Below are positions 45,329-54,966 of a DNA stretch of 64,000 nt, piece by piece. Location of the stretch: NCBI RefSeq assembly GCF_020782245.1, contig NZ_JAJGNP010000010.1, forward strand, positions 1 through 64,000, read 5' to 3'. This stretch comes from Sphingobium soli (GTDB lineage: Bacteria; Pseudomonadota; Alphaproteobacteria; Sphingomonadales; Sphingomonadaceae). The position numbers were made by a program, and so were the translations under genes. Every line of letters begins with the position of its first letter. The first letter of the stretch is position 1. The notes below the pieces were generated by a model. It worked only from the letters and a program-made list of their open reading frames with translations, was not told where the DNA came from and did not search any database.

Positions 45329-46455
45329 CAATCGACATCCTCCACATCGACCTTCTCGCCCGTCACCTTCTGGCTGAGCGCGGCCGCCATGAAAGGATCA
45401 AGCGCGCCATCCAGAACATCGTCTGGCGAGGTCGAGGTGACGCCGGTGCGCAGGTCCTTCACCAGCTGATAGGGTTGCAGCACATAGGAGCGGATCTGGT
45501 GGCCCCAGCCGATTTCGGTCTTGGCCTGATAGTCGCTCGACGCGGCTTCCTCGCGCCGCCGCAGTTCGGCTTCATAGAGGCGGGCCTTGAGCATGTTCAT
45601 CGCGGTGGCGCGGTTCTTATGCTGCGAGCGGTCATTCTGCGACGCGACGATGATGCCCGAGGGAACGTGGGTGATGCGCACCGCGGAATCGGTGGTGTTG
45701 ACGTGCTGCCCGCCCGCGCCCGATGCGCGATAGGTGTCGATCTTGAGGTCACTCTCCTTGACCTCGATATCGATATCATCGTCGATCACCGGATAGACCC
45801 ACACGGATGAAAAGCTCGTGTGGCGGCGCGCGCTGCTGTCATAGGGGCTGATGCGGACGAGGCGATGGACACCGCTCTCTGTCTTGGCATAACCGTAGGC
45901 GTTTTCGCCCTTCATCAGGAAGGTCGCCGACTTGATCCCGGCCTGGTCGCCGGCCTGATAGTCCACCAGTTCGACCTTGTAACCGCGCCGTTCGGCCCAG
46001 CGGCGATACATGCGGCTGAGCATTTCGGCCCAGTCCTGGCTTTCCGTGCCGCCCGCGCCGGCGTGGATTTCCAGATAGGTGTCGTAGCTGTCCGCCTCCC
46101 CCGCAAGCAGCGCCTTGATCTTGTCCTCGTCCGCCCGGTCGGCCAGCGCCTTGAGCGCCGCGACCGCTTCGTCCACCATGCCTTCATCGCCCTCGGCCTC
46201 GGCCATCTCGATGAGTTCGGCAGTATCGGACTTTTCCGCCTCGATCGCGCGGGTCGCGCCGATGGCGCTGTCGAGCCGGGTGCGCTCGCGCATCACCTCC
46301 TGCGCCTGCTTGGCATTGTCCCACAGGGTCGGGTCCTCGACGCGGGCATTGAGTTCGTCCAGCCGGCGCAGCGAGCGGTCCCAGTCGAGCGACTGGCGCA
46401 GCAGGGCAAGCGCGGCATCGATACGGTCGATATATTGCTGCGCTTCGGCGCGCAT
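45328..46455 (-). CDS. prfB: peptide chain release factor 2
   Basis: RF2 of 375 residues, which ends translation at UGA and UAA. The catalytic GGQ is in GAGGQHVN, and the stop-codon recognition tripeptide is SPY in RISPYDSSARRH (SPF in E. coli). The start at 46455 is chosen because GGAG lies 8 bases before it but only 2 bases before the other ATG (46461). The reading frame is continuous, so the programmed +1 frameshift of E. coli prfB is not used. Its stop overlaps the next gene by one base. Confidence 0.96.
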   Translation of the reverse strand: MRAEAQQYIDRIDAALALLRQSLDWDRSLRRLDELNARVEDPTLWDNAKQAQEVMRERTRLDSAIGATRAIEAEKSDTAELIEMAEAEGDEGMVDEAVAALKALADRADEDKIKALLAGEADSYDTYLEIHAGAGGTESQDWAEMLSRMYRRWAERRGYKVELVDYQAGDQAGIKSATFLMKGENAYGYAKTESGVHRLVRISPYDSSARRHTSFSSVWVYPVIDDDIDIEVKESDLKIDTYRASGAGGQHVNTTDSAVRITHVPSGIIVASQNDRSQHKNRATAMNMLKARLYEAELRRREEAASSDYQAKTEIGWGHQIRSYVLQPYQLVKDLRTGVTSTSPDDVLDGALDPFMAAALSQKVTGEKVDVEDVD

Positions 46456-46564
46456 GGTCATGTCTCCAATAGGCGGCGCAAGGCCGTGTGCGGCCGCTGT
46501 AGCGGGTTGCGGCCGTCTTGTCGAAAGCGGGTTACTTCGCGATACGCGGGCACTTCGTCAAGGG

Positions 46565-47212
46565 TCAGCCCTGTGTCACGCTTTCGAGCACCGCGGCGCG
46601 CAGTTCGGGCAGACCCATGCCCTTCTCGCTCGATGTGGCGATGATGTCGGGATGAGCGGCCGGGCGCTTGCGGATCGCGTCGGCGGTCTGCTGCGTCACG
46701 GCGGCGAGCGCGCTCGCCTTGATCTTGTCCGCCTTGGTGAGGACGATGCGGTAGCTGACAGCCGCGCCGTCCAGCATGTCGAGCATGTCGGTATCGACAT
46801 CCTTGATGCCATGGCGGCTGTCGATCAGCACCAGCGTGCGCTTGAGCGCCGCGCGGCCGCGCAGATAGTCGTTCACCAGGAATCGCCATTTCTTGACCAT
46901 GTCCTTGGGCGCCTTGGCATAGCCATAGCCCGGCATGTCGACGAGGCGGAAACGCAGCGGATCGCCGACGTCGAAGAAATTGAGTTCCTGCGTGCGGCCG
47001 GGCGTGTTGGACGTGCGCGCCAGGCCGTTGCGGTTGGTGAGCGCATTGAGCAGCGAGGATTTGCCCACGTTCGAACGGCCCGCGAAGGCGACTTCATTCA
47101 CCGCCATGTCGGGCAGGAATTTAAGATCCGGCGCGGACTTGAGGAAGGCGATCGGCCCGGCAAAGAGCTTGCGCGCGTCCTCGATCAGGTCGGGATTGTC
47201 TTGGTCGGTCAC
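46565..47212 (-). CDS. engB: ribosome biogenesis GTPase YihA/YsxC (EngB)
   Basis: A 215-residue TRAFAC GTPase needed for assembly of the large ribosomal subunit. G1 is GRSNVGKSS, switch I is [13 protein letters not shown]3 is DMPGYGYAK and G4 is TKADK. The start is GTG 47212 ([13 protein letters not shown]). The open frame continues upstream through the repeat into yidC, but that portion is shadow sequence. The palindromic repeat (47220-47299) lies directly upstream, between yidC and engB. Confidence 0.94.
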   Translation of the reverse strand: MTDQDNPDLIEDARKLFAGPIAFLKSAPDLKFLPDMAVNEVAFAGRSNVGKSSLLNALTNRNGLARTSNTPGRTQELNFFDVGDPLRFRLVDMPGYGYAKAPKDMVKKWRFLVNDYLRGRAALKRTLVLIDSRHGIKDVDTDMLDMLDGAAVSYRIVLTKADKIKASALAAVTQQTADAIRKRPAAHPDIIATSSEKGMGLPELRAAVLESVTQG

Positions 47213-47219
47213 AGCAACA

Positions 47220-47299
47220 TCCGTTCGGTTCGAGAACCCTGAGCCTGTCGAAGGGCGAGAACCCCGTGCGCCGTTCTCGACAAGCTCGAACCGAACGGA
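47220..47299. repeat. palindromic intergenic repeat, copy 2
   Basis: A 15-bp inverted repeat with arms TCCGTTCGGTTCGAG (47220-47234) and CTCGAACCGAACGGA (47285-47299) encloses the core GAGCCTGTCGAAG. A second pairing (TCGAGAAC 47230-47237 with GTTCTCGA 47273-47280) is possible. It shares its arms with the element at 43238-43318. It occupies almost all of the yidC-engB gap and ends 8 bp before the engB GTG. Confidence 0.85.
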
Positions 47300-47313
47300 G
47301 GTAGGCGTTGGCG

Positions 47314-49020
47314 CTATTTCGCCGGCACTGCGGCTGCGGGCACCGGGTGCTTGCGATAGAGCCACCATTGCTGCGCCATCGACAGGCAGTTGTTGGTGAT
47401 CCAGTAGACCAGCAGGCCCGCCGCGAAGGGCGCCATGATGAACATCATCATCCAGGGCATGATGCCCATGATCTGTTGCTGCATCGGGTCCATCTGCGTC
47501 GGATTGAGCTTGAACTGGAAATACATGCTGATGCCCAGCAGCAGCGCCAGCACGCCGATGCCCAGGAACGCGGGCGGCGTGAAGTCGAGCAGGCCGAAGA
47601 GGTTCAGGATATGCAGCGGATCGGGCGCGGACAAGTCCTTGATCCACAGGACGAAGGGCTGGTGCCGCATTTCGATCGTCAGCATCAGCACCTTGTACAG
47701 CGCGAAGAAGATCGGGATCTGGATGAAGATGGGCAGGCAGCCGGCGAGCGGGTTCACCTTCTCCTGCTTGTACAGCTCCATCATCTTCATCTGCAGCTGC
47801 TGCTTGTCGTCCTTATGCTTTTCCTGCAGCGCCTTCATCTTCGGCTGGAGCGCGCGCATCGCCGCCATGCTGGAAAACTGGCGCTGGGCGATCGGGAACA
47901 TGATCGCGCGCACGACGAACGTCAGGCAGATGATGGCGACGCCGAAATTGCCGATATGTTCAAACAGCCAGTGCAGCAGCGCGAAGATCGGCTTTTCGAA
48001 CCAGTAAAACCAGCCCCAGTCGATCGCCCGGTCGAACAGCGGCACGCCGGCGTCCTGATAGGCTTCGAGCGTCTTCACTTCCTTGGCGCCGACGAACAGG
48101 CGCTGCGTCTGCGTCACCGCCTTGCCGGGCGCGACCATGTTGGAGCCAAGCGCGACATCGGCCTGATATTGCGTGCCCGCGCCCTTGCGGAACTGGCCGG
48201 CAAAGTCGGCGTCGGCAGCCGGCACGAGAGCAGACAGCCAATATTTGTCGGTGAAACCGATCCAGCCGCCCTTGGACTGGAAGCTCTGGACCGACGGTCC
48301 CTTGTCGAGATCTTTGTAATTGACATCGTAATTGGCCGCGCCGTTGAAGACACCCATGGGTCCGACATGGATGGTCCAGGTATCGGGATCCTTGGGAATG
48401 CCGGTGCGGCTGATATAGGCATAGGGCTTGACGCCCACCGTGCCGGTGCCGGTGTTCGACACTTTCTGCGCGGCAGTGATCATGTAGTTGTCATCGACCG
48501 ACAGGCGGATTTCGAAGAGCTGCCCCGCGCCGTTGTTCCAGCTGAGCGTTACCGGGCTAGTCGGCGTGAGTGCGCTGCCCTGCGCGGTCCAGAGCGTGTT
48601 GCGATCGGGCGCGCGCAGCCCTTCACCCTGCCAGCCGAAGCCTGCGAAATAGGCGTCCTGCGTGCCCGACGGGCTGTAGAGACGAACGGCCGGCGAATCC
48701 TTGGCGATCGTTTCCTTGTAGGTCGGCAGGACGATGTCATCGATGCGCGCGCCCTTGAGGTTGATCGAGCCGGTCAGCTTGGCCGTGCGGATGGGGATGC
48801 GCGGACTTTCCCTGAGCACGAGCGCACGGTCTCGGATCGCGGCCGGGCTGTCGGCGGCGGGGTCCGCATCGGGCCGGGCGACGGGGACCTGCTTGCCGCC
48901 CTCAATCTTTGTGGCGGGCGGATTGGCCGTGGGGAAGAAATAGTTGGAGATATAGGGCCAGCCGAACAGGATCGCCGCGGTCAGCAGCACCGCCAGGATG
49001 ATATTCTTCTTGTCGTCCAC
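47314..49020 (-). CDS. yidC: membrane protein insertase YidC
   Basis: A 568-residue inner-membrane insertase with an N-terminal membrane anchor, a large periplasmic domain (about 60-340), and the five-helix core that includes the hydrophilic groove Arg region and [23 protein letters not shown]. The start is GTG 49020 with GGAG nine bases upstream. It belongs to the conserved rpmH-rnpA-yidD-yidC-engB cluster. Confidence 0.97.
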   Translation of the reverse strand: MDDKKNIILAVLLTAAILFGWPYISNYFFPTANPPATKIEGGKQVPVARPDADPAADSPAAIRDRALVLRESPRIPIRTAKLTGSINLKGARIDDIVLPTYKETIAKDSPAVRLYSPSGTQDAYFAGFGWQGEGLRAPDRNTLWTAQGSALTPTSPVTLSWNNGAGQLFEIRLSVDDNYMITAAQKVSNTGTGTVGVKPYAYISRTGIPKDPDTWTIHVGPMGVFNGAANYDVNYKDLDKGPSVQSFQSKGGWIGFTDKYWLSALVPAADADFAGQFRKGAGTQYQADVALGSNMVAPGKAVTQTQRLFVGAKEVKTLEAYQDAGVPLFDRAIDWGWFYWFEKPIFALLHWLFEHIGNFGVAIICLTFVVRAIMFPIAQRQFSSMAAMRALQPKMKALQEKHKDDKQQLQMKMMELYKQEKVNPLAGCLPIFIQIPIFFALYKVLMLTIEMRHQPFVLWIKDLSAPDPLHILNLFGLLDFTPPAFLGIGVLALLLGISMYFQFKLNPTQMDPMQQQIMGIMPWMMMFIMAPFAAGLLVYWITNNCLSMAQQWWLYRKHPVPAAAVPAK

Positions 49021-49054
49021 GCTTTTGCGCTCCGCCGTCTTGTGATCTGTCGTG

Positions 49055-49267
49055 TCAGGGCACCGGATCGTAGCCCGATCCGCCCCATGGGTGGCATCGC
49101 ATTAGCCGCTTGAACCCCAACCAGCTACCCTTGATCGCGCCATATTTGCGCACGGCCTGAATCGCATATTCTGAACAGGAGGGCGCATAGCGGCAGGTGG
49201 GCGGCAGGATTCGCGACGGACCAAGTTGCCAGAAATGCGCGATCAGGATGAGCAGGCGCGCGATCAT
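49055..49267 (-). CDS. yidD: membrane protein insertion efficiency factor YidD
   Basis: A 70-residue protein with the full YidD pattern: RILPPTCRYAPSCSEYA, VRKYGAIKGSWLGFKRLMRCHPWGGSGYDPVP. The cysteine-rich core is intact. The ATG overlaps the rnpA stop by 4 bp. It helps YidC-dependent insertion at the membrane. Confidence 0.96.
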   Translation of the reverse strand: MIARLLILIAHFWQLGPSRILPPTCRYAPSCSEYAIQAVRKYGAIKGSWLGFKRLMRCHPWGGSGYDPVP

Positions 49268-49659
49268 CGGGGGCTGCCGGGACTTTTCGCGCGCGCAGGC
49301 TTGCCCTTGCGGTGCGCGGGATCGCGCGGCGCATCGACCGGCCGCGTCATGATCTTGCCAAGCGCCTTTTCCAGTTCAGCACGCAGCAGGGAGAAATCCC
49401 GCTCAATCCCGCCTTCCCGGCCGATCAGCACATGATCGGCGCCGGCAATGCCAAGGGCGGGCAGCAATTCGCGCGCCAGAACGCGAAAACGGCGCTTCAT
49501 CCGGTTGCGGATGACAGCGCCGCCAATCTTTTTCGTGACCGTGATGCCATAGCGCATCGCCGGATCACCGTCGCCGCGTTCGCGCACCAGCAGGACAAAG
49601 CCCGGCATCGGCGCACGCCGTCCGCGATTCGCCGCCAGAAAATCTGCGCGCCGGACCAT
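49264..49659 (-). CDS. rnpA: ribonuclease P protein component
   Basis: A 131-residue basic protein that is the cofactor of RNase P RNA in tRNA 5'-end processing. The RNR-type signature is present as KKIGGAVIRNRMKRRFR. The start ATG 49659 gives MVRRADFLAANRG, matching the usual start of the family; the open frame extends upstream across rpmH but that is shadow. The C-terminal tail (RKGKPARAKSPGSPR) is a short basic extension. It lies 35 bp after rpmH and overlaps yidD by 4 bp. Confidence 0.94.
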   Translation of the reverse strand: MVRRADFLAANRGRRAPMPGFVLLVRERGDGDPAMRYGITVTKKIGGAVIRNRMKRRFRVLARELLPALGIAGADHVLIGREGGIERDFSLLRAELEKALGKIMTRPVDAPRDPAHRKGKPARAKSPGSPR

Positions 49660-49694
49660 GATGGCCGGCGCGACAGGCTGATCCGGCGATGATG

Positions 49695-49829
49695 TCAGGC
49701 GCAGAGATTCTTGCGGCCGCGGGCGCGACGGGCGCGCATCACATTGCGGCCGCCGGGGGTCGCCATGCGGGCGCGGAAACCGTGACGGCGCTTCCGAACC
49801 AGATTGCTCGGCTGAAAGGTGCGCTTCAT
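49695..49829 (-). CDS. rpmH: 50S ribosomal protein L34
   Basis: The 44-residue L34 reads [20 protein letters not shown] at its start and ends RGRKNLCA, the standard alphaproteobacterial form. It is too short for simple ORF lists but unmistakable. It is the first gene of the rpmH-rnpA-yidD-yidC-engB group. A terminator of the preceding transcript ends 40 bp upstream. Confidence 0.98.
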   Translation of the reverse strand: MKRTFQPSNLVRKRRHGFRARMATPGGRNVMRARRARGRKNLCA

Positions 49830-49868
49830 CGTTCATTCCTCAAAAACAACAAGAGAATCGGGTGTGAC

Positions 49869-49894
49869 AAAAAAGGGCCGCTTACGCAGCGGCC
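49869..49894 (-). terminator. rho-independent terminator of the M48-dsbA transcript
   Basis: The stem GGCCGCT (49876-49882) pairs with AGCGGCC (49888-49894) with a 5-nt loop. On the minus strand the stem is followed by TTTTTT. It separates the protease/DsbA unit from rpmH. Confidence 0.85.
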
Positions 49895-49975
49895 GCCAGT
49901 CAGGGGGCGTCCGATAGGGAAAAGGGATGGGGAAGTCAATGGCGGGAAGGCAGGCAGTCCGGCAATCGGTATGAC

Positions 49976-50743
49976 TTACTTGCCGCGCGCCGTTGCCACA
50001 CCTTCCTTGAGCGCGTCATAGCCGACCGCGCCGCTCAGCACCTGATCGCCGATGACGAAAGTGGGCGTGCCGGTCGCCTGCAATTTCTGGGCGAGCGCGA
50101 TGTTCGACTGGATTTCCGAATCATATTTGCTGGACGCCATCGCCGCTTCGGCATCCGCCTTGCTGATGCCGGCCTTTGCCGCTGCGGCTAGGATGGTGTC
50201 GCGCGTCACGCGCCCGGCAGCGTAGAGCGCCTTGTGATAGGGCATATACTGGCCGCGCTCGGCCGCGAGTAGCGACACCTTGGCAGCGTCGCCGCTTTCT
50301 TCCGACAGGATCGGCAACTCGCGATAGACGACCTTCACCTTCTTGTCCGACCCCACCAGCTTGCCTAGATCAGGCAGCGAGGCACGGCAATAACCGCAGG
50401 CATAGTCGAAAAATTCGACCACGGTAACGTCGGCGTCCGCCGCCCCTTCCCATGCGCCGGCATAGGGGGTTTCGAGCGCGCTGCGGCTGGCGTCGATCAC
50501 GCTGGAGAGGCGCTTGGATTGCAGCTTCTCAATCGCCTGTGGAATGATTTCGGGATGCTCCAGAATATAATCATGGACGATCTGCTCGATCGCGGCCTTA
50601 TCGGTCGCGCCGACGCTGGCGGGAGCCTGAACGGCGAGCGCGGCGCCGGCAGCGGCGGCGATGAAGGCGAAAGCGCCAAGGGTCATCTGGATGGTCCTGT
50701 TGGAAAGGGCCGCACGAAAGCTCGGCCGGTTCTGATCTGTCAT
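49976..50743 (-). CDS. DsbA-family thiol:disulfide oxidoreductase (Com1-like)
   Basis: A 255-residue protein with one N-terminal hydrophobic helix (about 20-42, signal or anchor), a helix-rich linker (IEQIVHDYILEHPEIIP) and a DsbA-type thioredoxin domain. The redox site is CGYC in FFDYACGYCRA, and the cis-Pro loop is GTPTF. It acts on periplasmic proteins as an oxidase or isomerase. The ATG is 2 bp after the stop of the M48 protease gene (TAGCAATG), so the pair is a periplasmic protein-quality operon. Confidence 0.94.
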   Translation of the reverse strand: MTDQNRPSFRAALSNRTIQMTLGAFAFIAAAAGAALAVQAPASVGATDKAAIEQIVHDYILEHPEIIPQAIEKLQSKRLSSVIDASRSALETPYAGAWEGAADADVTVVEFFDYACGYCRASLPDLGKLVGSDKKVKVVYRELPILSEESGDAAKVSLLAAERGQYMPYHKALYAAGRVTRDTILAAAAKAGISKADAEAAMASSKYDSEIQSNIALAQKLQATGTPTFVIGDQVLSGAVGYDALKEGVATARGK

Positions 50744-50745
50744 TG

Positions 50746-52095
50746 CTATCTTTTCTTCCGCTGCTGCTCGACCGCGGCGCGCGAGGTCATGGCGATATCC
50801 TGCGCGCGCAGATAGTCAACCGTGCCGGGCTGCAATCCCTGCACCGCAACGTCGGCGCTGCGCAGCGCCAGATTATGATCGCCCATCATCGCATAGCGTT
50901 CCGCCGTGGCGAGAGCGGCGCGCGGCGTGTCGCCGCGCCGCTCGTAAACGACACCCAGCTGATACCAGGCAAAGGGATTTTCGCGGTCACGCTGCACCGC
51001 CACGCGCAACACCTGTTCGGCCTCCGCGAAATTGGCCGGGTCCTCGGTCGCGATGAGCGCGTGAGAAAGAAGCACGGAAATCAGCGGCTGATTGGTGATC
51101 TTCACCGCTTCGCGCAGCGGCGCAATCGCGTCGGCGGGCCGCCCGCTCTCCAGCAGGATCTGGCCCTTCAATTCCAGGAAATAGGGATCATGCGGCGCGG
51201 CGGCGAGCAGCGCGTCGGCCTCGGCCAGCGCCTTTTGCGGATAGGCGCTTTTGTGCCAGGCATAGGCCCGGGCATAATGGGCGGGGAGCGACTGGTCGCT
51301 TTCGGGATATTTGATGAGCGTTTGCTGCGGTTCGGACACGAAGCCGATCAGCTTCGCCTTGATCCGCTCGAACCGTGCCTCCAGCTGCGGGTCGACCGGT
51401 CTGTCCCAGGCGGGATCGACCTCATAGACCTCCCGCAGGACGCTGATGCGTTCGCCCGACAGCGGGTGGGTGCGCCCATAGCTATTGTCCTGCGGAATGG
51501 CCAAGCGATATTCTTGATTTTGCAGCTTCTTGAAAAATTCAAGGCTCCCCCGGCCACTGATCCCGGCACTGTGGAGATAGCGCGCGCCGGCAAGGTCGGC
51601 GGAGCTTTCCTGCGCACGGGAGAAGGCAAGGAATTTGCTCATCGCGGCCTGCTGGCCAAGGCCCATGATACCCATGCCCGCTTCCGCGCCGCCCGCCGCG
51701 ATCGCCGCCGCGCCGAGTACCAGGCTGAGCAGGGTGACGCTTGTCGCGTCCTTGATCCCCTCGCCCGAGCGGATGATGTGCCCGCCCTCGATATGTCCCA
51801 GTTCGTGCGCGACCACGCCCTGCAACTGATTCACATTGTCCGCCTGCGCGATCAGGCCGCTATGAACCCAGACATATTGGCCGCCGGCGACGAAGGCGTT
51901 GATTTCCGGGTCGTTGATAACGAGGACCTGGACATTTTTCGGCGTCATGCCCGCCGCCTTGACCAGCGGCGCGGACATATCGCCCATGAAGGCTTCGGTT
52001 TCGGCGTCGCGCAAAATCTGCTGAGCGAGCGCGGGGCGGGTCATCAGCGCAAGCGACGCCAGCGCAAGAGCCAGAAACTGGAGCAGACGGGCCAT
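50746..52095 (-). CDS. M48-family metalloprotease with TPR repeats (BepA-like)
   Basis: A 449-residue exported zinc protease. A signal peptide (MARLLQFLALALASLALMTR) starts at 52095. The metal site is HELGH in VVAHELGHIEGGH, with the downstream Glu in SRAQESSADLAGARYLH. The C-terminal half has TPR helices (YARAYAWHKSAYPQKALAEAD, LLSHALIATEDPANFAEAE), the architecture of BepA/YfgC, which controls folding and clearance of outer-membrane proteins. It is followed directly by the DsbA-like gene. The upstream in-frame ATG at 52206 would lie in the rne terminator region. Confidence 0.95.
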   Translation of the reverse strand: MARLLQFLALALASLALMTRPALAQQILRDAETEAFMGDMSAPLVKAAGMTPKNVQVLVINDPEINAFVAGGQYVWVHSGLIAQADNVNQLQGVVAHELGHIEGGHIIRSGEGIKDATSVTLLSLVLGAAAIAAGGAEAGMGIMGLGQQAAMSKFLAFSRAQESSADLAGARYLHSAGISGRGSLEFFKKLQNQEYRLAIPQDNSYGRTHPLSGERISVLREVYEVDPAWDRPVDPQLEARFERIKAKLIGFVSEPQQTLIKYPESDQSLPAHYARAYAWHKSAYPQKALAEADALLAAAPHDPYFLELKGQILLESGRPADAIAPLREAVKITNQPLISVLLSHALIATEDPANFAEAEQVLRVAVQRDRENPFAWYQLGVVYERRGDTPRAALATAERYAMMGDHNLALRSADVAVQGLQPGTVDYLRAQDIAMTSRAAVEQQRKKR

Positions 52096-52145
52096 CACCC
52101 GCCGCCCTTGCCATGGCCGTCCTGAACGCGCCGTGAAGCGCGCCA

Positions 52146-52196
52146 CAAGGAAAAGCGCCGCTGCGCACCGGGGGAACCGGACGGGCAGCGGCGCTT
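52146..52196 (-). terminator. rho-independent terminator of rne
   Basis: A perfect 12-bp stem AAGCGCCGCTGC (52153-52164) with GCAGCGGCGCTT (52185-52196) has an inner CCGG/CCGG pairing in the loop. On the minus strand it is followed by TTTTCC. It lies between the rne stop and the M48 start. Confidence 0.82.
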
Positions 52197-52218
52197 CATC
52201 TTCCAACTCTTCGCGTGC

Positions 52219-54966
52219 TTACTGACCGAAGGTGCGCTGCCACCAGCCGCGACGGGGCGCACCATCGGCGTCCTCGCCTGCTGCATCGTTGTCAGCAACG
52301 GCGGCATCGGCAGGCACCGGTTCCGCCGAAGCGGTCGGCTCGGGCTGCGCGACAGGCGCAGCGTCAGCCGGGACCTGCGGTACAGCTTCGACGGCGGGCT
52401 CCGCCGCCTCTGCCTCGGCAGCGACCACCTTCTTGCGGCGCGTGCGCTTGGGCTTGGCTGGCGCGGCATCTGCGTCGGCGGCCGGCGCATCTGCTGCCGG
52501 CGTATCGGCTTCAGCCGCCGCGCCTTCGCTCGCCACCGCCTTCTTGCGACGCGTGCGCTTGGGCTTTGCCGGCGCGGCATCCGCTTCGGGCGCAGGTGCA
52601 GGCTCTTCCGTCGCGACCGGAGCGACTTCGGCCGGAGCGTCGGTCGTTGCCGCTGCCTCGGCGGTGTCCGTGTCCGCTTTCTTGCGGGCGCGGGGACGAC
52701 GACGCGTCTTGGGCGCTGGTTCGGCCGCTTCCTCGCTTACCGGCTCAGCGGCAGGGGCTTCTTCGGCGACCGGTTCTGCAACCGCTTCCTCGGCGTCGGC
52801 CGGGGCCGTTGCATCGTCCTGCTCGATCGCGACGGTTTCGCCCGCTTCGCGCCGACGGCGGCCACCGCGACGACCACGACGGCCGCGACGGCGCGCGCCG
52901 CCTTCTTCACCATCGGCATCGCCCGCGTGCGCGGCGACATCGCGATCCTCGGCTTCATCGCCGTCCTCGGCGTCGGTCTCGTCACCGGACTCATTATCAT
53001 CCGTTTCCGCTTCGGAGCCGGCATCGCGCTGGTCCTCGCGCTGGCCGCCCCGGCGACGGCGACGGCGACGGCGACGGCGGCCGCCTTCGCGATCCTCGTC
53101 CCCCCTGTCGCCCCGCTCCTCGCGCTCGGTGCTGTCCTCGGCGTCCTCGACCTCTTCGATGTCGTCTTCATCCTCGGGCAGGTCGATATCGTCATCATCC
53201 TCGACCAGCGGCGCGTAGGTGACGACACGCTCCGGACGGGGGCCGCTGGCTTCGACCGACATGCGCGCACCCTCAATCTCGCCATCGGGCAGGATTTCGA
53301 TGCGCACGCCATAGCGCAGCTCGATCTCGTCCAATTCGCGGCGCTTGTTGTTGAGGACGTAAAAGGCCGCTTCCTGGCTAGCGCGCAGGGTGATGAGGTT
53401 GCCGCGACCGCGCGCCGCTTCCTCCTCCAGCATGCGCAGCGCGCTGAGGCCCGCTGACGACGCCGTGCGGACAAGGCCGGTGCCCTCGCAATGCGGGCAC
53501 TGGCGGGTGGAGGCTTCCAATACGCCGGTGCGCAGCCGCTGGCGGCTCATTTCCATGAGGCCGAAGCCGGAAATGCGGCCGACCTGGATGCGGGCGCGAT
53601 CGTCCTTGAGCGCCTCCTTCATCGCCTTTTCGACCTTACGGATGTTGGAGTTCATCTCCATGTCGATAAAGTCGATGACGACGAGGCCCGCCATGTCGCG
53701 CAGGCGCAGCTGGCGCGCGATTTCGCGTGCAGCTTCCAGATTGGTGGCGACGGCGGTCTGCTCGATGCCATGTTCGCGCGTCGACCGGCCGGAGTTGATG
53801 TCGATCGACACCAGCGCCTCGGTCGGGTTGATGACCAGATAGCCGCCGGACTTGAGCTGCACGACGGGATTGTACATCGCGGCGAGCTGATCCTCGACGC
53901 TGGCGCGCTGGAACAGCGACACCGCGTCGGCATATTGCTTCACGCGCCGGGCATGGCTCGGCATCAGCAGCTTCATGAAGTCCTTGGCGGCCTTGTAGCC
54001 ATCCTCGCCCTCGACGATGACTTCCTCGATATCCTTGTTGTAGATGTCGCGGATGGCGCGCTTGATCAGATCGCTATCATTGTGGATCAGCTCGGGCGCC
54101 GACGCCTGGAGCGTCTTTTCGCGGATCTCGTCCCACAACCGCGCGAGATAATCGAAGTCACGCTTGATTTCGGGCTTGGTGCGCTGAAGTCCCGCAGTGC
54201 GCACGATGCAGCCCATGGACGAGGGCAGGTTCATCTCCGCGATGATGGTCTTCAACCGCTTGCGATCGGCGGCGTTGCTGATCTTGCGGCTGATGCCGCC
54301 GCCATGCGACGTGTTGGGCATGAGCACGCAATAGCGGCCCGCCAGCGACAGATATGTGGTCAGCGCCGCACCCTTGTTGCCGCGCTCTTCCTTCACAACC
54401 TGGACCAGCAGCACCTGGCGGCGCTTGATGACGTCCTGGATCTTGTAACGGCGACGCAGGGCCATGCGCTTGCGACGCAGTTCGTCCGCAGCATCGTCGC
54501 CATTCTTCCCGCGCTTGCGGCGGCCACCCTTGGCGGCTTCGGGCGCCGGGCTTTCGGCATCCGCCTCGGCCGCGTCCTCATCCTCATGATGATGAGTCGC
54601 CTCGACCAGCTCGACGCCGTCCTCGCCCGCGTCCTCGTCATCCTCGATCTCGGCGCGCAACGCGGCCTCTTCCTCGGCATGGGCGCGCTCTTCCTGCAGC
54701 AGCGCCTCACGGTCCTCGCGCGGGATCTGATAATAATCGGGGTGAATTTCGCTGAAAGCCAGGAAACCGTGACGGTTGCCGCCATAATCGACGAAGGCGG
54801 CCTGGAGCGAAGGCTCCACGCGCGTCACCTTGGCGAGATAGATATTGCCCTTGAGCTGCTTGTGCTCGGCCGATTCGAAATCGAACTCCTCGATCCGGTT
54901 ACCTTTGACGACCGCGACCCGGGTTTCTTCCCGGTGGCGCGCATCGATCAGCATACGCATTGTCAT
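52219..54966 (-). CDS. rne: ribonuclease E
   Basis: A 915-residue essential endoribonuclease and organiser of the RNA degradosome. The S1 domain starts at about 38 and is split by an acidic-then-basic insertion (about 83-170), as in alphaproteobacteria. The DNase-I-like core has the catalytic acids Asp389 (VSIDINSGRS) and the pair in IDFIDME (Asp432 and Asp435), and the zinc-link cysteines are Cys490 and Cys493 (CPHCEGTG). From about 590 the tail is disordered, with a polyacidic block, an Arg/Gly-rich block and three Lys/Arg clusters (KPKRTRRKK twice, 37 residues apart, and RRRPRARKK), likely RNA-binding sites. The ribosome site GGAG precedes ATG 54966. Confidence 0.96.
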   Translation of the reverse strand: MTMRMLIDARHREETRVAVVKGNRIEEFDFESAEHKQLKGNIYLAKVTRVEPSLQAAFVDYGGNRHGFLAFSEIHPDYYQIPREDREALLQEERAHAEEEAALRAEIEDDEDAGEDGVELVEATHHHEDEDAAEADAESPAPEAAKGGRRKRGKNGDDAADELRRKRMALRRRYKIQDVIKRRQVLLVQVVKEERGNKGAALTTYLSLAGRYCVLMPNTSHGGGISRKISNAADRKRLKTIIAEMNLPSSMGCIVRTAGLQRTKPEIKRDFDYLARLWDEIREKTLQASAPELIHNDSDLIKRAIRDIYNKDIEEVIVEGEDGYKAAKDFMKLLMPSHARRVKQYADAVSLFQRASVEDQLAAMYNPVVQLKSGGYLVINPTEALVSIDINSGRSTREHGIEQTAVATNLEAAREIARQLRLRDMAGLVVIDFIDMEMNSNIRKVEKAMKEALKDDRARIQVGRISGFGLMEMSRQRLRTGVLEASTRQCPHCEGTGLVRTASSAGLSALRMLEEEAARGRGNLITLRASQEAAFYVLNNKRRELDEIELRYGVRIEILPDGEIEGARMSVEASGPRPERVVTYAPLVEDDDDIDLPEDEDDIEEVEDAEDSTEREERGDRGDEDREGGRRRRRRRRRRGGQREDQRDAGSEAETDDNESGDETDAEDGDEAEDRDVAAHAGDADGEEGGARRRGRRGRRGGRRRREAGETVAIEQDDATAPADAEEAVAEPVAEEAPAAEPVSEEAAEPAPKTRRRPRARKKADTDTAEAAATTDAPAEVAPVATEEPAPAPEADAAPAKPKRTRRKKAVASEGAAAEADTPAADAPAADADAAPAKPKRTRRKKVVAAEAEAAEPAVEAVPQVPADAAPVAQPEPTASAEPVPADAAVADNDAAGEDADGAPRRGWWQRTFGQ

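Noticed and set aside
46440..46470. Programmed frameshift at the start of prfB
   Set aside because: RF2 is encoded in one continuous frame; no internal UGA with a slippery CTT site is present.
47308..49113. 601-codon + strand frame antisense to yidC
   Set aside because: Shadow of yidC; YidC motifs on the minus strand are complete and in the conserved cluster.
53040..53100. Regular repeats in rne as a CRISPR array
   Set aside because: They are in-frame arginine codons of a low-complexity protein tail without unique spacers.
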